Of a DNA stretch of 64,000 nucleotides, positions 38,589 to 47,184 are shown one piece after another. Source of the DNA: CAVXFL01 sp963761015. Lineage in GTDB: Bacteria > Pseudomonadota > Alphaproteobacteria > Acetobacterales > Acetobacteraceae. The notes under the pieces were generated by a model. The model did no database searches, was not told the DNA's origin, and saw only the letters and a program-made list of their open reading frames with translations. The DNA lies in the NCBI GenBank assembly GCA_963761015.1, contig CAVXFL010000025.1, positions 94,476 to 158,475 on the forward strand. Reading direction: 5' to 3'. Within the stretch, counting starts at the first letter, position 1; each line of letters begins with the position of its first letter. A program made the position numbers and the translations under genes.

Positions 38589-40741
38589 TCAGGCCAGGGC
38601 TGGCGCTTCGCCCGCTAGCGCGTCGTCGAAGTCGCGCGGCTCGATCCGCGGTGTCGCGGGGTCGACCGCGCCGGCGCCGGTGGGGAATGTTCGGCGCAAG
38701 GCGTTCATCGCCGCGCGGTCGCAGGCGAAACGAATCTCGGCCGCGGACAGCCCGGCCGTCCGATCGGCGAGGCTTTCGATGTCTACCGCCGCATCGACCG
38801 GTTTGCGCCGCAGGTGCACGGCGAGCACGGCGAGCCGCGAAGCGCGGTCGGGCTTCGGCACCTCGAGGCGATGATCGAGCCGGCCCGGCCGCAACAGCGC
38901 CTCGTCGAGCATGTCGGGCCGGTTGGTCGCCGCGATGACCCAGACATCCTTGAGCACCTCGATACCGTCGAGTTCGGTCAGCAACTGGCTGACCAGCCGG
39001 TCCGTGACCGGCGAGCGGCCGTCGAAACCGCGCCGGGGCACGAGCGCGTCGACCTCGTCGAGGAACACGATGCAGGGCGCCGCCTGCCGCGCCCGGGCGA
39101 ACAGCTCACGCAGGCCGCGCTCGGACTCGCCTACATATTTCGACAGCAGCTCCGGCCCCTTCACCGATATGAAGTTGAGGTTGCTTTGCGAGGCCAGCGC
39201 CTTGACCACCAGCGTCTTGCCGTTCCCGGGCGGTCCGTACAGCAGAATGCCGTGCGGCGGTTGCAGCCCGAGCCGCTCGAACAGGAGCGGGTGCGCCAGC
39301 GGCCACTCGATCGCCTCCTTCAGCGCTGCCTTGACCGGCTGCAGCCCGCCCACCTCCTCCCAGCGGACGTTCGGCACCTCGACCGCGAACTCGCGCAGGC
39401 CGGATGGCTCCACCTCGGTCAGCGCCTCGCTGAAATCGGCCATCGCGACTTCCAGCGTCATCAGGGTCTCGTAGGAAATGCGGCTGCGAGTCGGACACCA
39501 GCGCGGGCAACTGCCGGCGTAGCGCAGCCATCGCGGCCTCACGGCACAGCGCCGCCAGGTCGGCGCCGGTGAAGCCGTGCGCCAGTTCGGCCAGGCCGTC
39601 GAGATCGACGTCGCTGGCGAGCGGCATGCCGCGCGTGTGGATTTCGAGAATGTGGCGGCGGGCGCGCGCGTTCGGGATGCTGATGGCGATTTCCCGATCG
39701 AACCGGCCGGGCCGGCGCAACGCCGGATCGATGCTGTTCGGGCGATTGGTCGCGGCCATGACAATCACGTCGCCGCGGCTCTTCAGCCCGTCCATCAGCG
39801 CCAAGAGTTGCGCCACGACCCGCTTCTCGACCTCGCCCTCGACCCGCTCGCGTTTCGGCGCGAGCGAGTCGATTTCGTCGAAGAAGATGATGCACGGCGC
39901 GCGCTGCCGCGCGTCGTCGAAGATCTTGCGCAGCCGGGCTTCGCTTTCGCCGTAGAATTTCTGGATGATTTCCGGGCCGCTCACGTAAATGAAGCCGGTG
40001 TCGGCCTCGTGTGCGACCGCGCGCGCCAACAAGGTCTTGCCGCAGCCCGGCAGCCCGTGCAGTAGCACGCCCTTGGGCGGCTTCATGCCGAGCCGCTCGA
40101 ACACTTCAGGGTGCTTCAGCGGCAATTCGACCATTTCGCGGATTTTCTGCACCTCGCGTTCCATGCCGCCGAGGTCGTCATAGGTGATGATATCCTCGGA
40201 TTCCCGGGCATCGCCGCGCGCGTTGTCGATGGCGAGCAGTGTGTTCGGCTGGATCATCACCGCGCCGTCCGGTTCGGTGCGCAGTACCCTGGAAATCGCG
40301 GTGGCTCGCGCCGAAGAACGCGGCCCGCACCCGATCGCCGGCTCTGACAGCGAGGCCGTCCAGATGGCGCGCCATGTAGTCGATGTCGTCTTCGTGCAAC
40401 TTGCCGGTGCCGAGCGGAACCATCACCACGCGCCGTGCCGCGTGGTGGCTCGCCTTGGCGATTTCCACCTTCTGGCCGAGCGCCACACCGGCGTTGAGCC
40501 GGGTGACGCCGTCCAACTGGATGGCCTCGCGGCCGCGCGTCTCCTTGAACGTGGGCATGGCCTTGGCGACCGTGCCGGTGCGGCCTTTCACCTCCAGCAC
40601 GTCGCCCGGCGCGGCGCTGATCCGCTTCATCGCCTCCGGATCGAGCCGAACGATGCCGCGTCCGACATCCTCGCGTCGCGCCTCGACCACGGTGAGGCGA
40701 AGCAGTTCGTCGATCGTGTCGGCTTCGCGTGACATGCCCAT
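38589..40741 (-). pseudogene. Cdc48/VAT-type double AAA ATPase of the gas-vesicle cluster, two frameshifts
   Basis: Reconstructed as about 715 residues. A Cdc48-N double-psi barrel (TVVEARREDVGRGIVRLDPE, ending near AAFFGAS), D1 with Walker A GLPGCGKT, Walker B IIFFDEIDSL and ATNRPNSIDPALRRPGRFD, and D2 with GPPGNGKT, IVFLDEVDAL and ATNRPDMLDEALLRPGRLD. Frame gains occur near 40315 and 39490. It is a protein-unfolding hexamer; its place as the last gene of the gvp operon suggests a chaperone or remodelling role in vesicle assembly or turnover. The CGC for the usual CGT in D1 Walker A (GCGKT) is unusual but not disabling. Confidence 0.85.
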
Positions 40742-40765
40742 CTCCTGCTCCCGGACAGCCGGGGT

Positions 40766-41320
40766 TCAGCGGTCCCGGACCGCCAGGTATTCGACCTTGA
40801 TTCGCGGCGGCAAGAAGTTGGCGACGCGGTGCAGCGCGCCCATGAACAGCACCGCCGTCTCGTCCTGGCCGAGAGCGGTTTCGATGCGCTCGGCGATGAA
40901 TTGGTCCCGGGCTTCGAGCAAATCCGCCGCCTTCTGTTCGCTGTGACCGGGCGCCTGCAACAGCCGGTATTCGTCGAGCAGGAGGGCAGGGGATTCGGTA
41001 CCGACCAGCGTCGCGCCGCGATCGATCAGTTTCAGCAGCAGACGGTGGTTGCGGCTGCCCTGCGCGCCCAGTTCCCGCGTGAGCGCGATCTCTTTGCCGC
41101 AAACCGGCAGACTGTCCTGGAACAGCTTCACCTTGCTCCAGTCGAGATCGAGCGCCGTGACCGCGCCCTCGATACGCTGCCATATCGCGTCGAATTCGGC
41201 GCCGCGCGCGCGCCATTGCTCCTCGCCGAAACGGGCCACGAACGCGGCCTTGTACCCGGCCGCCGCCGAGCCCATTTCCGCGCTGCTATGCATGACCGGG
41301 ACGTAGATCAGCCGGCTCAT
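40766..41320 (-). CDS. Conserved hypothetical protein of the gas-vesicle cluster
   Basis: 184 residues. It starts MSRLIYVPVMHSSAEMGSAA and ends with ARDQFIAERIETALGQDETA followed by VLFMGALHRVANFLPPRIKV. The second half resembles a conserved bacterial/archaeal uncharacterised family whose end recalls the TraB/ChaN-like pattern (RDxFIAxRI, then a hydrophobic strand and GAxH). It lies 24 bp before the Cdc48-like gene in the same direction, so the two are co-transcribed and may work together. Function unknown. Confidence 0.65.
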   Translation of the reverse strand: MSRLIYVPVMHSSAEMGSAAAGYKAAFVARFGEEQWRARGAEFDAIWQRIEGAVTALDLDWSKVKLFQDSLPVCGKEIALTRELGAQGSRNHRLLLKLIDRGATLVGTESPALLLDEYRLLQAPGHSEQKAADLLEARDQFIAERIETALGQDETAVLFMGALHRVANFLPPRIKVEYLAVRDR

Positions 41321-41366
41321 CGGCTCGCGCGTCCTGTGGATCGGCCGGCGCTCGGCGCGGCGCTGC

Positions 41367-41885
41367 TCACGGCGCCTTTTGCAGGCGGACTTCGAGCACG
41401 CCGTTCTGCAGCCGCCGCTTCGGCGCGCCGGGGCGAAGCGGCGTCTCGATCAGCACCTCCTTGCGATAAAGCCGCCCCTCGGCCTTGGCCTCCAGCAGCA
41501 GGATGTCGCCGTCGAGCAGGCAGCGGATATCCCGCTCGCCAACGCCCGGCAGTTCGAACAGCAGCAGGATTTCATCCGGCTCGTCGAATATGTCCGTCAC
41601 CGGCTCGAGCATTTCCAACTCGCTCGGTCGGGCCCGGCGCCGTGCCGGTTTTGGCTGCGCGCTCGTCTGCTCGGCCGTGTCGCTTGCCTCGTCGGCGTCG
41701 CGCTCGCCCGCGCGATCGGCGAGCGTGCGCTTGCCGAACGAATATTCGATGACCATGCCGTCCTTTTCGCGCCGGCCGCGGGTGGGCAGCTTGGAGTCGT
41801 CCAGTTCGGCGAGAACGTTGAACAGGTCGGAAAGTCCCAAGCTAATTCGTCCCAGCGGACCCGCTCCGCTCTCATCCTTGCTCAT
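41367..41885 (-). CDS. Hsp20-like gas-vesicle protein (GvpH-type)
   Basis: 172 residues from the ATG at 41885 (ATGA overlap with the gene upstream). The N-terminus has GRISLGLSDLFNVLAELDDS, a linker rich in acidic and Arg residues, then an alpha-crystallin-like domain (DEILLLFELPGVGERDIRCL, LDGDILLLEAKAEGRLYRKE) and LQNGVLEVRLQKAP. This matches GvpH-type proteins, small heat-shock relatives that keep GvpA-class proteins soluble. Intact. Confidence 0.82.
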   Translation of the reverse strand: MSKDESGAGPLGRISLGLSDLFNVLAELDDSKLPTRGRREKDGMVIEYSFGKRTLADRAGERDADEASDTAEQTSAQPKPARRRARPSELEMLEPVTDIFDEPDEILLLFELPGVGERDIRCLLDGDILLLEAKAEGRLYRKEVLIETPLRPGAPKRRLQNGVLEVRLQKAP

Positions 41886-42238
41886 GCGACGTGCTCCTGT
41901 TGACGCGCGGTCGCTCCGGCGGCGTCGCCGGATCCGGCCGTGACACCCAAGGCGTTTTCGATCCGCCCGAGCCGTTCCCCCATCGCCGCGAGCGCCGCGT
42001 CGTGCGCCGATGCCTGGCGGGTGATGCGCCCGTCGCGGCTCCACCAATCGAGCCCGAGTTCCCGCGCTTTCTCCACCGAGCAGACCACGAGCCGGAGCTG
42101 GATGGTCAGCAGCTCGACCTCGACCAGCTTGATCGAAATGTCGCCGGCAACCACGATGCCCTTGTCGAGAATGCGCTCGAGCAGATCGGCAAGGCTGGTG
42201 CTTTCCACCGCATGGGCCAGCGAATGGTGGACGGTCAT
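41882..42238 (-). CDS. gvpJ: GvpA/GvpJ family minor vesicle protein
   Basis: 118 residues. The GvpA core (SLADLLERILDKGIVVAGDI, SIKLVEVELLTIQLRLVVCS) is followed by a longer C-terminal tail (LGLDWWSRDGRITRQA). The tail and the sequence after the core distinguish GvpJ/M-type minor components from GvpA. Such proteins are thought to nucleate the conical tips. Intact; overlaps the GvpH-like gene by four bases. Confidence 0.85.
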   Translation of the reverse strand: MTVHHSLAHAVESTSLADLLERILDKGIVVAGDISIKLVEVELLTIQLRLVVCSVEKARELGLDWWSRDGRITRQASAHDAALAAMGERLGRIENALGVTAGSGDAAGATARQQEHVA

Positions 42239-42248
42239 CGCAAATTCC

Positions 42249-42878
42249 TTAATTGGAGCCGATCGGGGTGTGCAAATCGATGCCGAGATCGGCGTCGGAA
42301 AATCCGAAATGTCGGCGCAGGCGCTCGATTTCCGTCGCCTGCGCCAGCAGCGCCGCGCCGACGTTCTCGATCTGCGCGTCGGTCAAGTGTCCGTTCTCGA
42401 CGCGCCGCAGGGCCTGCTTTTCGAGCACGTCATGCAGCAGCTTCACCAGCGTGAGCACCAGCTTGACCAGCCCCCCCGCGAGCGATTTCGGTGCCGCGGC
42501 CGGTTCCGGCGCGGCGGGGGTTCGCGGCATGGCGCCCGCCCCGGCTTGTGCCGCCGGCACGCCCGCCGCGAATGGCGCCGAGGGACCGCGCGGAACCTGT
42601 TCCGGATCCGGAAGCTCGGGTGACCTCGGTTGCGGCGGCAGCAGCGGCGGCTGCGGCGGACGTCCCTCCGGCCAGATCGTGTCGACCCCGGCTACCAGGA
42701 GCCGGAGATCCAGGAACAGCAGCTCCACGTCCGCCAGACCGATCGTGACGTTGCCCTCGACCATCGCGCCCGTGTGCAGGATGCGGTCGAGCGCGTCCGC
42801 CAGCGCCAGCGATGGCTGCGCGGGGCGCGCCGGCGGGCGGGCGACCGTCCGCTCGGCCAGACTAACCGCTAGCGCCAT
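42249..42878 (-). CDS. gvpK: GvpA/J-GvpK fusion protein
   Basis: 209 residues. Residues about 20-75 are a GvpA/J-class domain (ADALDRILHTGAMVEGNVTI, GLADVELLFLDLRLLVAGVD). A Pro/Ala-rich linker (about 75-130) follows, then a GvpK domain (GLVKLVLTLVKLLHDVLEKQ, ALRRVENGHLTDAQIENVGA, LRRHFGFSDADLGIDL). Both proteins are usually separate. The single ORF is intact with no frame change. It overlaps gvpG by 17 bases. It probably does both jobs or tethers GvpK to the growing shell. Confidence 0.82.
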   Translation of the reverse strand: MALAVSLAERTVARPPARPAQPSLALADALDRILHTGAMVEGNVTIGLADVELLFLDLRLLVAGVDTIWPEGRPPQPPLLPPQPRSPELPDPEQVPRGPSAPFAAGVPAAQAGAGAMPRTPAAPEPAAAPKSLAGGLVKLVLTLVKLLHDVLEKQALRRVENGHLTDAQIENVGAALLAQATEIERLRRHFGFSDADLGIDLHTPIGSN

Positions 42879-43113
42879 CGTCCTCGGCTCCGCCGCGCAG
42901 CCGCTCGAGCCGCGTCAGCAACTCGCTCTCGCGCGCGTCGAATTCCGCTTCGGCCATCCGGTCCGCATCGAGCTGGCGATGCAGTTCGGTCAGCTCGGAC
43001 ATGACCGCGCGTTCCTCGGCCTCGCGCTCCGCCTCCACGGATTTGGCGATCTCCTTCAGCACGAACATCAGCCCGCGAACCGGAGCCGCCAGCAGATCGT
43101 CGATGAGCAGCAT
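42862..43113 (-). CDS. gvpG: Gas vesicle protein GvpG
   Basis: 83 residues. IDDLLAAPVRGLMFVLKEIA at the start and a long helix with AEERAVMSELTELHRQLDAD and EFDARESELLTRLERLRG, the pattern of GvpG, a small helical accessory protein needed for vesicle assembly. Normal length; lies between gvpF and the fusion gene as in many clusters. Confidence 0.88.
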   Translation of the reverse strand: MLLIDDLLAAPVRGLMFVLKEIAKSVEAEREAEERAVMSELTELHRQLDADRMAEAEFDARESELLTRLERLRGGAEDDGASG

Positions 43114-43140
43114 CAGTATCTCCGCCGCGGTCCCGCGCGG

Positions 43141-43879
43141 TTAAGGGGACTGCAGATTGAGCTGAACGAAATTGTGCGGCGGCCACGGTCCGCTGAGGCT
43201 GAACGCGTAATCGTCGTCGAAACGCGCGGCCGCCGTCGGATACCGCGGACTCGAATTGCGCGAGCCCGTCGCGCGGCACCAGCATGGCGAAATTGGCGAT
43301 CTCCTTCTCGCCGCGCGCCGGAATATGCCGCAGCTCGGCACAGGACGGCGCGATCAACGCTTCGAGATGTTTGGTCTGGGCTTCGCGATGCCGTTGCAAA
43401 GCGCTGTTGCAAAGCTGACCAAGCCAAATCTTTTCATCATATGACGGGGCCCGGTTGCGGCGGAACATCCGCTCGCGCGCGGATTTCAGTTCCGACGAGC
43501 GCTCGACCAGATACCCGATCGGATCGGCCACATCCAGGCTGAGCCGCAGGCCCATTTCGATCGTGCCCGCGACCTGATCCAGCGCGGCGCTCAGTCGCTC
43601 CCGATGCTGGTCGAGGAAGGCCCGCAGCACGGTGTTCGACTGCGTGACCGTGCCGAACGCCATCGGCAGCAGGTCGAATCCCGCGTTCAGGCGCGCGAGC
43701 ACGGCCTGACTCGCCGCGATATGCCGCCGCTCGGGCCGTACCGTCGCAAGCCGGCAATCGCTGACCATCGCGGCGAGCGGCCCGTGCGCGAGCGGGTAGA
43801 CGCGCTGATCCAGAATGCCGCGCAAGTCGGGCAGTTCGCCCGGATCTGCCCGGGCGATCGCATACACGTAGAGCGCCAT
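43141..43879 (-). pseudogene. gvpF: GvpF/GvpL protein, one frameshift
   Basis: It starts ALYVYAIARADPGELPDLRG and continues with LNAGFDLLPMAFGTVTQSNT, LRLSLDVADPIGYLVERSSE and AMLVPRDGLAQFESAV, then shifts frame near 43230. The correct frame ends RFDDDYAFSLSGPWPPHNFV, the typical GvpF/L C-terminus (LSGPWPP). GvpF/L sits at the gas-facing or tip side and helps nucleation. One base gain separates the two frames. A second intact GvpF/L gene is at 48668-49513. Confidence 0.85.
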
Positions 43880-43930
43880 GGTTCGGTCCCCGTCACCGGC
43901 GCCGCGCTTTGCGCGCGCCGGCAGCCCGCG

Positions 43931-44317
43931 TCATCGCTCGGCCGCGACGCCGAATTCGTAGGATCGCACGCTCAGCACATTGTCGAGTTCGACCGCGCAA
44001 AATTCGCGTTCGAGCACCTCCTGGTTGAGCGGCAGACCGAGCATCTTGATCGCCAGATCGGGCATCAGGAACTCGGCCTCGGCGCCCCACCCACCTTCGC
44101 CCGGCAAGGGGCCGATCTTGGTCACGCGGACCTCGCGCGCCTGACATTCGCTGACCAGGAAGTTGCGCACCGCCTCGCGCACGGCGACCAGTTGGCCACC
44201 GGGCGGCGGCGGTTCGGAGCTTGGCTGGGACCGCCGCGATTCAGCAGCCGGCGGCTCGGCCGGCGGCTTCGGCCGGGTCTTCAGTGCGAGCCCGCCATGT
44301 TGCGTTCGTTGTTCCAT
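43931..44317 (-). CDS. GvpO-like protein
   Basis: 128 residues. A Pro/Ser-rich N-terminus precedes a compact domain with VREAVRNFLVSECQAREVRV, GGWGAEAEFLMPDLAIKM and REFCAVELDNVLSVRSYEF. The order 'helix, GW..E.E, then a beta strand ending in YEF' resembles GvpO, a small accessory protein in many gvp operons, but the match is from pattern memory only. Position between gvpF and the GvpV-like gene fits an accessory role. Confidence 0.5.
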   Translation of the reverse strand: MEQRTQHGGLALKTRPKPPAEPPAAESRRSQPSSEPPPPGGQLVAVREAVRNFLVSECQAREVRVTKIGPLPGEGGWGAEAEFLMPDLAIKMLGLPLNQEVLEREFCAVELDNVLSVRSYEFGVAAER

Positions 44318-44370
44318 ATCATCCTCCTCTGCGGAGCGCGGAATTATGCGGCGCCGGCATCAACCCGGCG

Positions 44371-44688
44371 TTAATAGGCGACCTGGAAACGCGGCTTGCG
44401 CCGTGCGCCGGAGTGGCCGGTGCTGGCCGCACGGGGCCTCGCCGCCGCCGGCGGTTGCCCGATCGAGGCGAGAATCGCGGCCTTTTCGTGCTCGATGCGT
44501 TCGCACCGCGTCCGCAGGGATTCCAGGCGGCCCCGCGCCGTTGTCATCTCCTGGCCGTGGCGGGCGCGCTGCAGTTCCAGAAAGCTGATGCGCAGATAGG
44601 CCTTGTGGGCCGGCATGCGCTCGTCGGCCCTTGAGGCGAGGGTGTGCAGGCTGGCGAGCCCCCGCGCTGGCCGGACACGTAACGTCAT
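44371..44688 (-). CDS. Coiled-coil gas-vesicle cluster protein (GvpV-like)
   Basis: 105 residues. GLASLHTLASRADERMPAHK, then AYLRISFLELQRARHGQEMT and a coiled coil (RLESLRTRCERIEHEKAAIL), with a short basic tail. Proteins of this layout follow gvpN in some proteobacterial clusters and resemble GvpV; the name is tentative. One base separates it from the gvpN stop. Confidence 0.5.
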   Translation of the reverse strand: MTLRVRPARGLASLHTLASRADERMPAHKAYLRISFLELQRARHGQEMTTARGRLESLRTRCERIEHEKAAILASIGQPPAAARPRAASTGHSGARRKPRFQVAY

Positions 44689-44689
44689 C

Positions 44690-45728
44690 TCAGGCTACCT
44701 TTTCGAGCTTTTTCACCGGCGCCCGCGGCGTGCGACGCGAGGCCGGCCGGGTGGCGGATACGGCCGGCACGTAGGGCTGGCAAACCGTCTGGACGAGCTC
44801 GTCGACGAACGCGGCCGAAACCGCCATGTCGGCGCCATTCAGCGGACAGGCCGGGGCCAGAATGTCGCGACAGGCGCCGAGGAAGAACGGATCGTCGGCG
44901 CTGGCCTGCGCGCCCCGATGCGCCACGACCCGGGCCAGCGCAATGCAGGCCCGTATCGTCGGGTATTGCGGGTTGCGCCCCTTCTCGCGGCACAGCCGCA
45001 CCAGATCGACGACGCGCTCGGCGGATCGCCGGCCAATTCCCGAGCGGCGCATGGTGATGGCGATTTCGGTTTCGCGGTCATAATGGCCGAGTTGCACCGT
45101 GATCATCCGATCCAAAAGCGCGTCCTGCGCGCGATGCACCCCGGCGTATTCCGTCGGGTTGGACGTGAAGATGGCGCAGAAATTCGGATGAACGTTGATG
45201 TAGCCCTTGCCACGGCTGTGCAGACCCGGAACGTTCAGCACGCGTTCCGAAAGGATGCTGAGGAACGGATTGTTCGCCTCGGCCGGACTGCGATTGAACT
45301 CGTCGTAAATGATGCAGTGGCCGAGCCGGCAGGCCGTGGTGATGCGGTTGTCGACCCAGAGCGACTGCCCCTGCTCCTCGAGCTTGAACACGGAGGAGAT
45401 GTAATTGTCCACGATCCGCGACTTGCGATAGCCGCTCTCGCGCCCGATCAGGTCGGAGCTGCCGAATTCGTGGTCGCCGTGCAGCAGGATTGCGGGACGC
45501 CCGAACTGGGCCGCGACGTGAAAGGCGCAGGGTGGTTTTACCGGTCCCGGCCGGCCCGGAGAAATGCACGGCGTAGCCGGCGTGGAGATAACTCAAGGCA
45601 CGATCGGTAACGTGCTGGATCGCCGGCGAGCTGACGAACGCATTGCTCGGCTCCAGCGACACCGCACCGTCGTCCAGCGGCTCGAGTTCGCCTTGGGTGG
45701 GGTCGAGCTCCGCCAGGGCGGCGCTCAT
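44690..45728 (-). pseudogene. gvpN: Gas vesicle AAA ATPase GvpN, one frameshift
   Basis: The ATG at 45728 overlaps the upstream stop (ATGA). It reads FVSSPAIQHVTDRALSYLHA and GPAGTGKTT (Walker A), then shifts frame near 45530. The other frame continues with DNYISSVFKLEEQGQSLWVD, CIIYDEFNRSPAEANNPFLS (Walker B) and FCAIFTSNPTEYAGVHRAQD. GvpN is a MoxR-type AAA+ ATPase that promotes vesicle growth. An extra base (CTGCGCC for CTGGCC) would explain the break. About 345 residues when repaired, the usual length. Confidence 0.9.
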
Positions 45729-46237
45729 GGCGCGCCTCCGCCCCCCGGCGGCAGCGACCGCGCGCCGCCGAACGCCATGCGGGCGCCGCGGCGATCTTCG
45801 GCGAAGGCCGCGAGCTTCCCGTGCATCGTTCTGCCGGCGTCCTGACACGCGCCGATACGTTCCCGCGTTCCGGCGTCGAACTCCTCGCGCATCGCCGCGA
45901 CGTTGTCGGTCAACGATTGCATGAACTCGGCCGCGCTGGCGCGCGCGGCCGGGATCATGTCCAGGCGAAGCTGACGCCTGGCGTCCATCGCGTTCTGAAA
46001 CATCCGCATCATCTCGGCCATGTTGCGCCGGCGCATATCGCAACCTTCCGCGGCGGCGCGGCGCTGCGCCCGGGAAGCGTCGGCGCGCGCGGCGTTCATG
46101 CGGCTGAGTTGCGCGCCCATCTCGGCATGGCGCTCGCCGGCCATCTCGCGCAGGCGCAGGCGCAGCTCGCTTCGCTGCCGGTGGCCTTCCGCCATCACCT
46201 CGGCCATGCGCGTGAAACTTTCGGTCATGCTGGACAT
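45725..46237 (-). CDS. Long-helical protein in the gvpC position
   Basis: 170 residues, almost entirely charged helix (FTRMAEVMAEGHRQRSELRL, RMNAARADASRAQRRAAAEG, RQLRLDMIPAARASAAEFMQ, LTDNVAAMREEFDAGTRERI). It lies between gvpA and gvpN, the classical place of gvpC. GvpC is a repeat protein that wraps and strengthens the shell. No clear 33-residue repeat is seen, so homology is unproven; an analogous cell-wall-strengthening role is inferred from position and shape. Coupled to gvpN by ATGA. Confidence 0.55.
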   Translation of the reverse strand: MSSMTESFTRMAEVMAEGHRQRSELRLRLREMAGERHAEMGAQLSRMNAARADASRAQRRAAAEGCDMRRRNMAEMMRMFQNAMDARRQLRLDMIPAARASAAEFMQSLTDNVAAMREEFDAGTRERIGACQDAGRTMHGKLAAFAEDRRGARMAFGGARSLPPGGGGAP

Positions 46238-46323
46238 CGTCGTCTCCGTTACGGCTCGGTGCTGCCGGAAGGGCGACCGCGCGACGCGGCGTTCCTTCCG
46301 GCAGGCCAATGGACTGCGGCGCC

Positions 46324-46542
46324 TTACGCGGGGGTCGCGGCCGAGGCGGTGAGGCCGACGGCTTCGGCGTACTTCAGGTAGGTCTCCACCGAGGCGACGA
46401 CCACGCGCGCCTCGATCGTGATCAGCTCGATGCCGACCAGCGACACCCGCACCCACGCGTCGATCACGATGCCCTTGTCCAGGATCCGATCGACCACCTC
46501 GGCGAGGCTGGAGGAGTTGGTCGCCTTCTGAATACGAGCCAT
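46324..46542 (-). CDS. gvpA: Major gas vesicle structural protein GvpA
   Basis: 72 residues, the normal size. SSLAEVVDRILDKGIVIDAW, VRVSLVGIELITIEARVVVA and SVETYLKYAEAVGLTASAAT are near the family consensus. It forms the amphipathic ribbed shell. AAAGGA lies about nine bases before the ATG at 46542. Upstream at 46613-46628 is a sigma-54 promoter. Note that the frame is open backwards into the receiver protein gene; the separate start, RBS and promoter argue that GvpA is made on its own. Confidence 0.96.
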   Translation of the reverse strand: MARIQKATNSSSLAEVVDRILDKGIVIDAWVRVSLVGIELITIEARVVVASVETYLKYAEAVGLTASAATPA

Positions 46543-46607
46543 GCTTTGTTTCCTTTGCAAGCGGTTTCGATTCGCGGCCGGCCGCCATGCGGCCCGCCGG
46601 CACTTTT

Positions 46608-47184
46608 CTAAGGGCAAGAAGCGGGCCACTCCCCGTTCGCGTCGTCGAAAAAGAAATATCCGGTGACTGCAACCGTTTGTGCCGACGGCGGCCGATAGCG
46701 TCGAGCGCAACACCTCGCGCGGCGCGGGCATTTTGCCCGCGTTGGCCGGGCGCGGGTTCCCCACATGCCCGGCATTGGCGGCGCCGATGGCGGCATCGAT
46801 GCGGAACGGCTTCGCCAGAAACCCGTTGATAATTCCTGAATCCAACGCATCGGAAATGCGCTGATCGTCGGCGAAGTAATATCCCGATATCAAAATGGTT
46901 ATCAGCTTGGGCTGCCTCCGACGCAATTCGCCGACGAGATGAAACCCTTCCATGTCCGGCAGCCGCGCATCCACGAACGCGACGTCGAACTGCTGGCGCG
47001 CCAACAGGGCGAGCGCGGCCTCCGCGCATCCCGCGCCGAGGGTGGCAAATCCGGCCAGCGTCAGCCCGATCTCGAGCGCCCAGCACATATCCTTGTCGTC
47101 GTCGACGACCAGCGCCGCGCTGGGCCGCGCGGCCTCGGCCGGTGGCGAGATGTCAAGCCGCGTTGTCGCGCGCATCGGTCGCAC
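46608..47184 (-). CDS. Stand-alone receiver-domain protein
   Basis: A REC domain: SAALVVDDDKDMCWALEIGL (acidic pair), FDVAFVDARLPDMEGF (phosphorylatable Asp near residue 72), LITILISGYYFADDQRISDA and FLAKPFRIDAAI (Lys). The C-terminal end is unclear: the frame runs open into gvpA, and another frame gives YFFFDDANGEWPASCP and a stop at 46608. One base gain in the hairpin region would explain it. It overlaps the kinase gene by about 30 bases and has no output domain, so it may compete with the NtrC-type regulator for phosphate. Confidence 0.75.
46613..46628 (-). promoter_or_regulatory. Sigma-54 promoter for gvpA operon
   Basis: The minus strand reads TGGCCCGCTTCTTGCC, matching TGGCACG-N4-TTGC with the exact GG-to-GC spacing of 12. 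Transcription would start near 46602, leaving a leader of about 60 bases before the gvpA ATG. An NtrC-type activator and a PAS kinase are encoded just upstream, which fits sigma-54 control. Confidence 0.68.
46723..46741. terminator. Hairpin between receiver gene and gvpA
   Basis: A perfect 8-bp inverted repeat, CGCGGGCA-TTT-TGCCCGCG. It lies in the 3' part of the receiver ORF, upstream of the sigma-54 promoter. It could slow read-through into gvpA. There is no U-tract. Confidence 0.35.

Noticed and set aside
46668..46683. A second sigma-54-like site on the minus strand (GGCAC...GGTTGCA)
   Set aside because: The distance between GG and GC is 13 instead of 12, so it does not fit the promoter; the site at 46613-46628 does.
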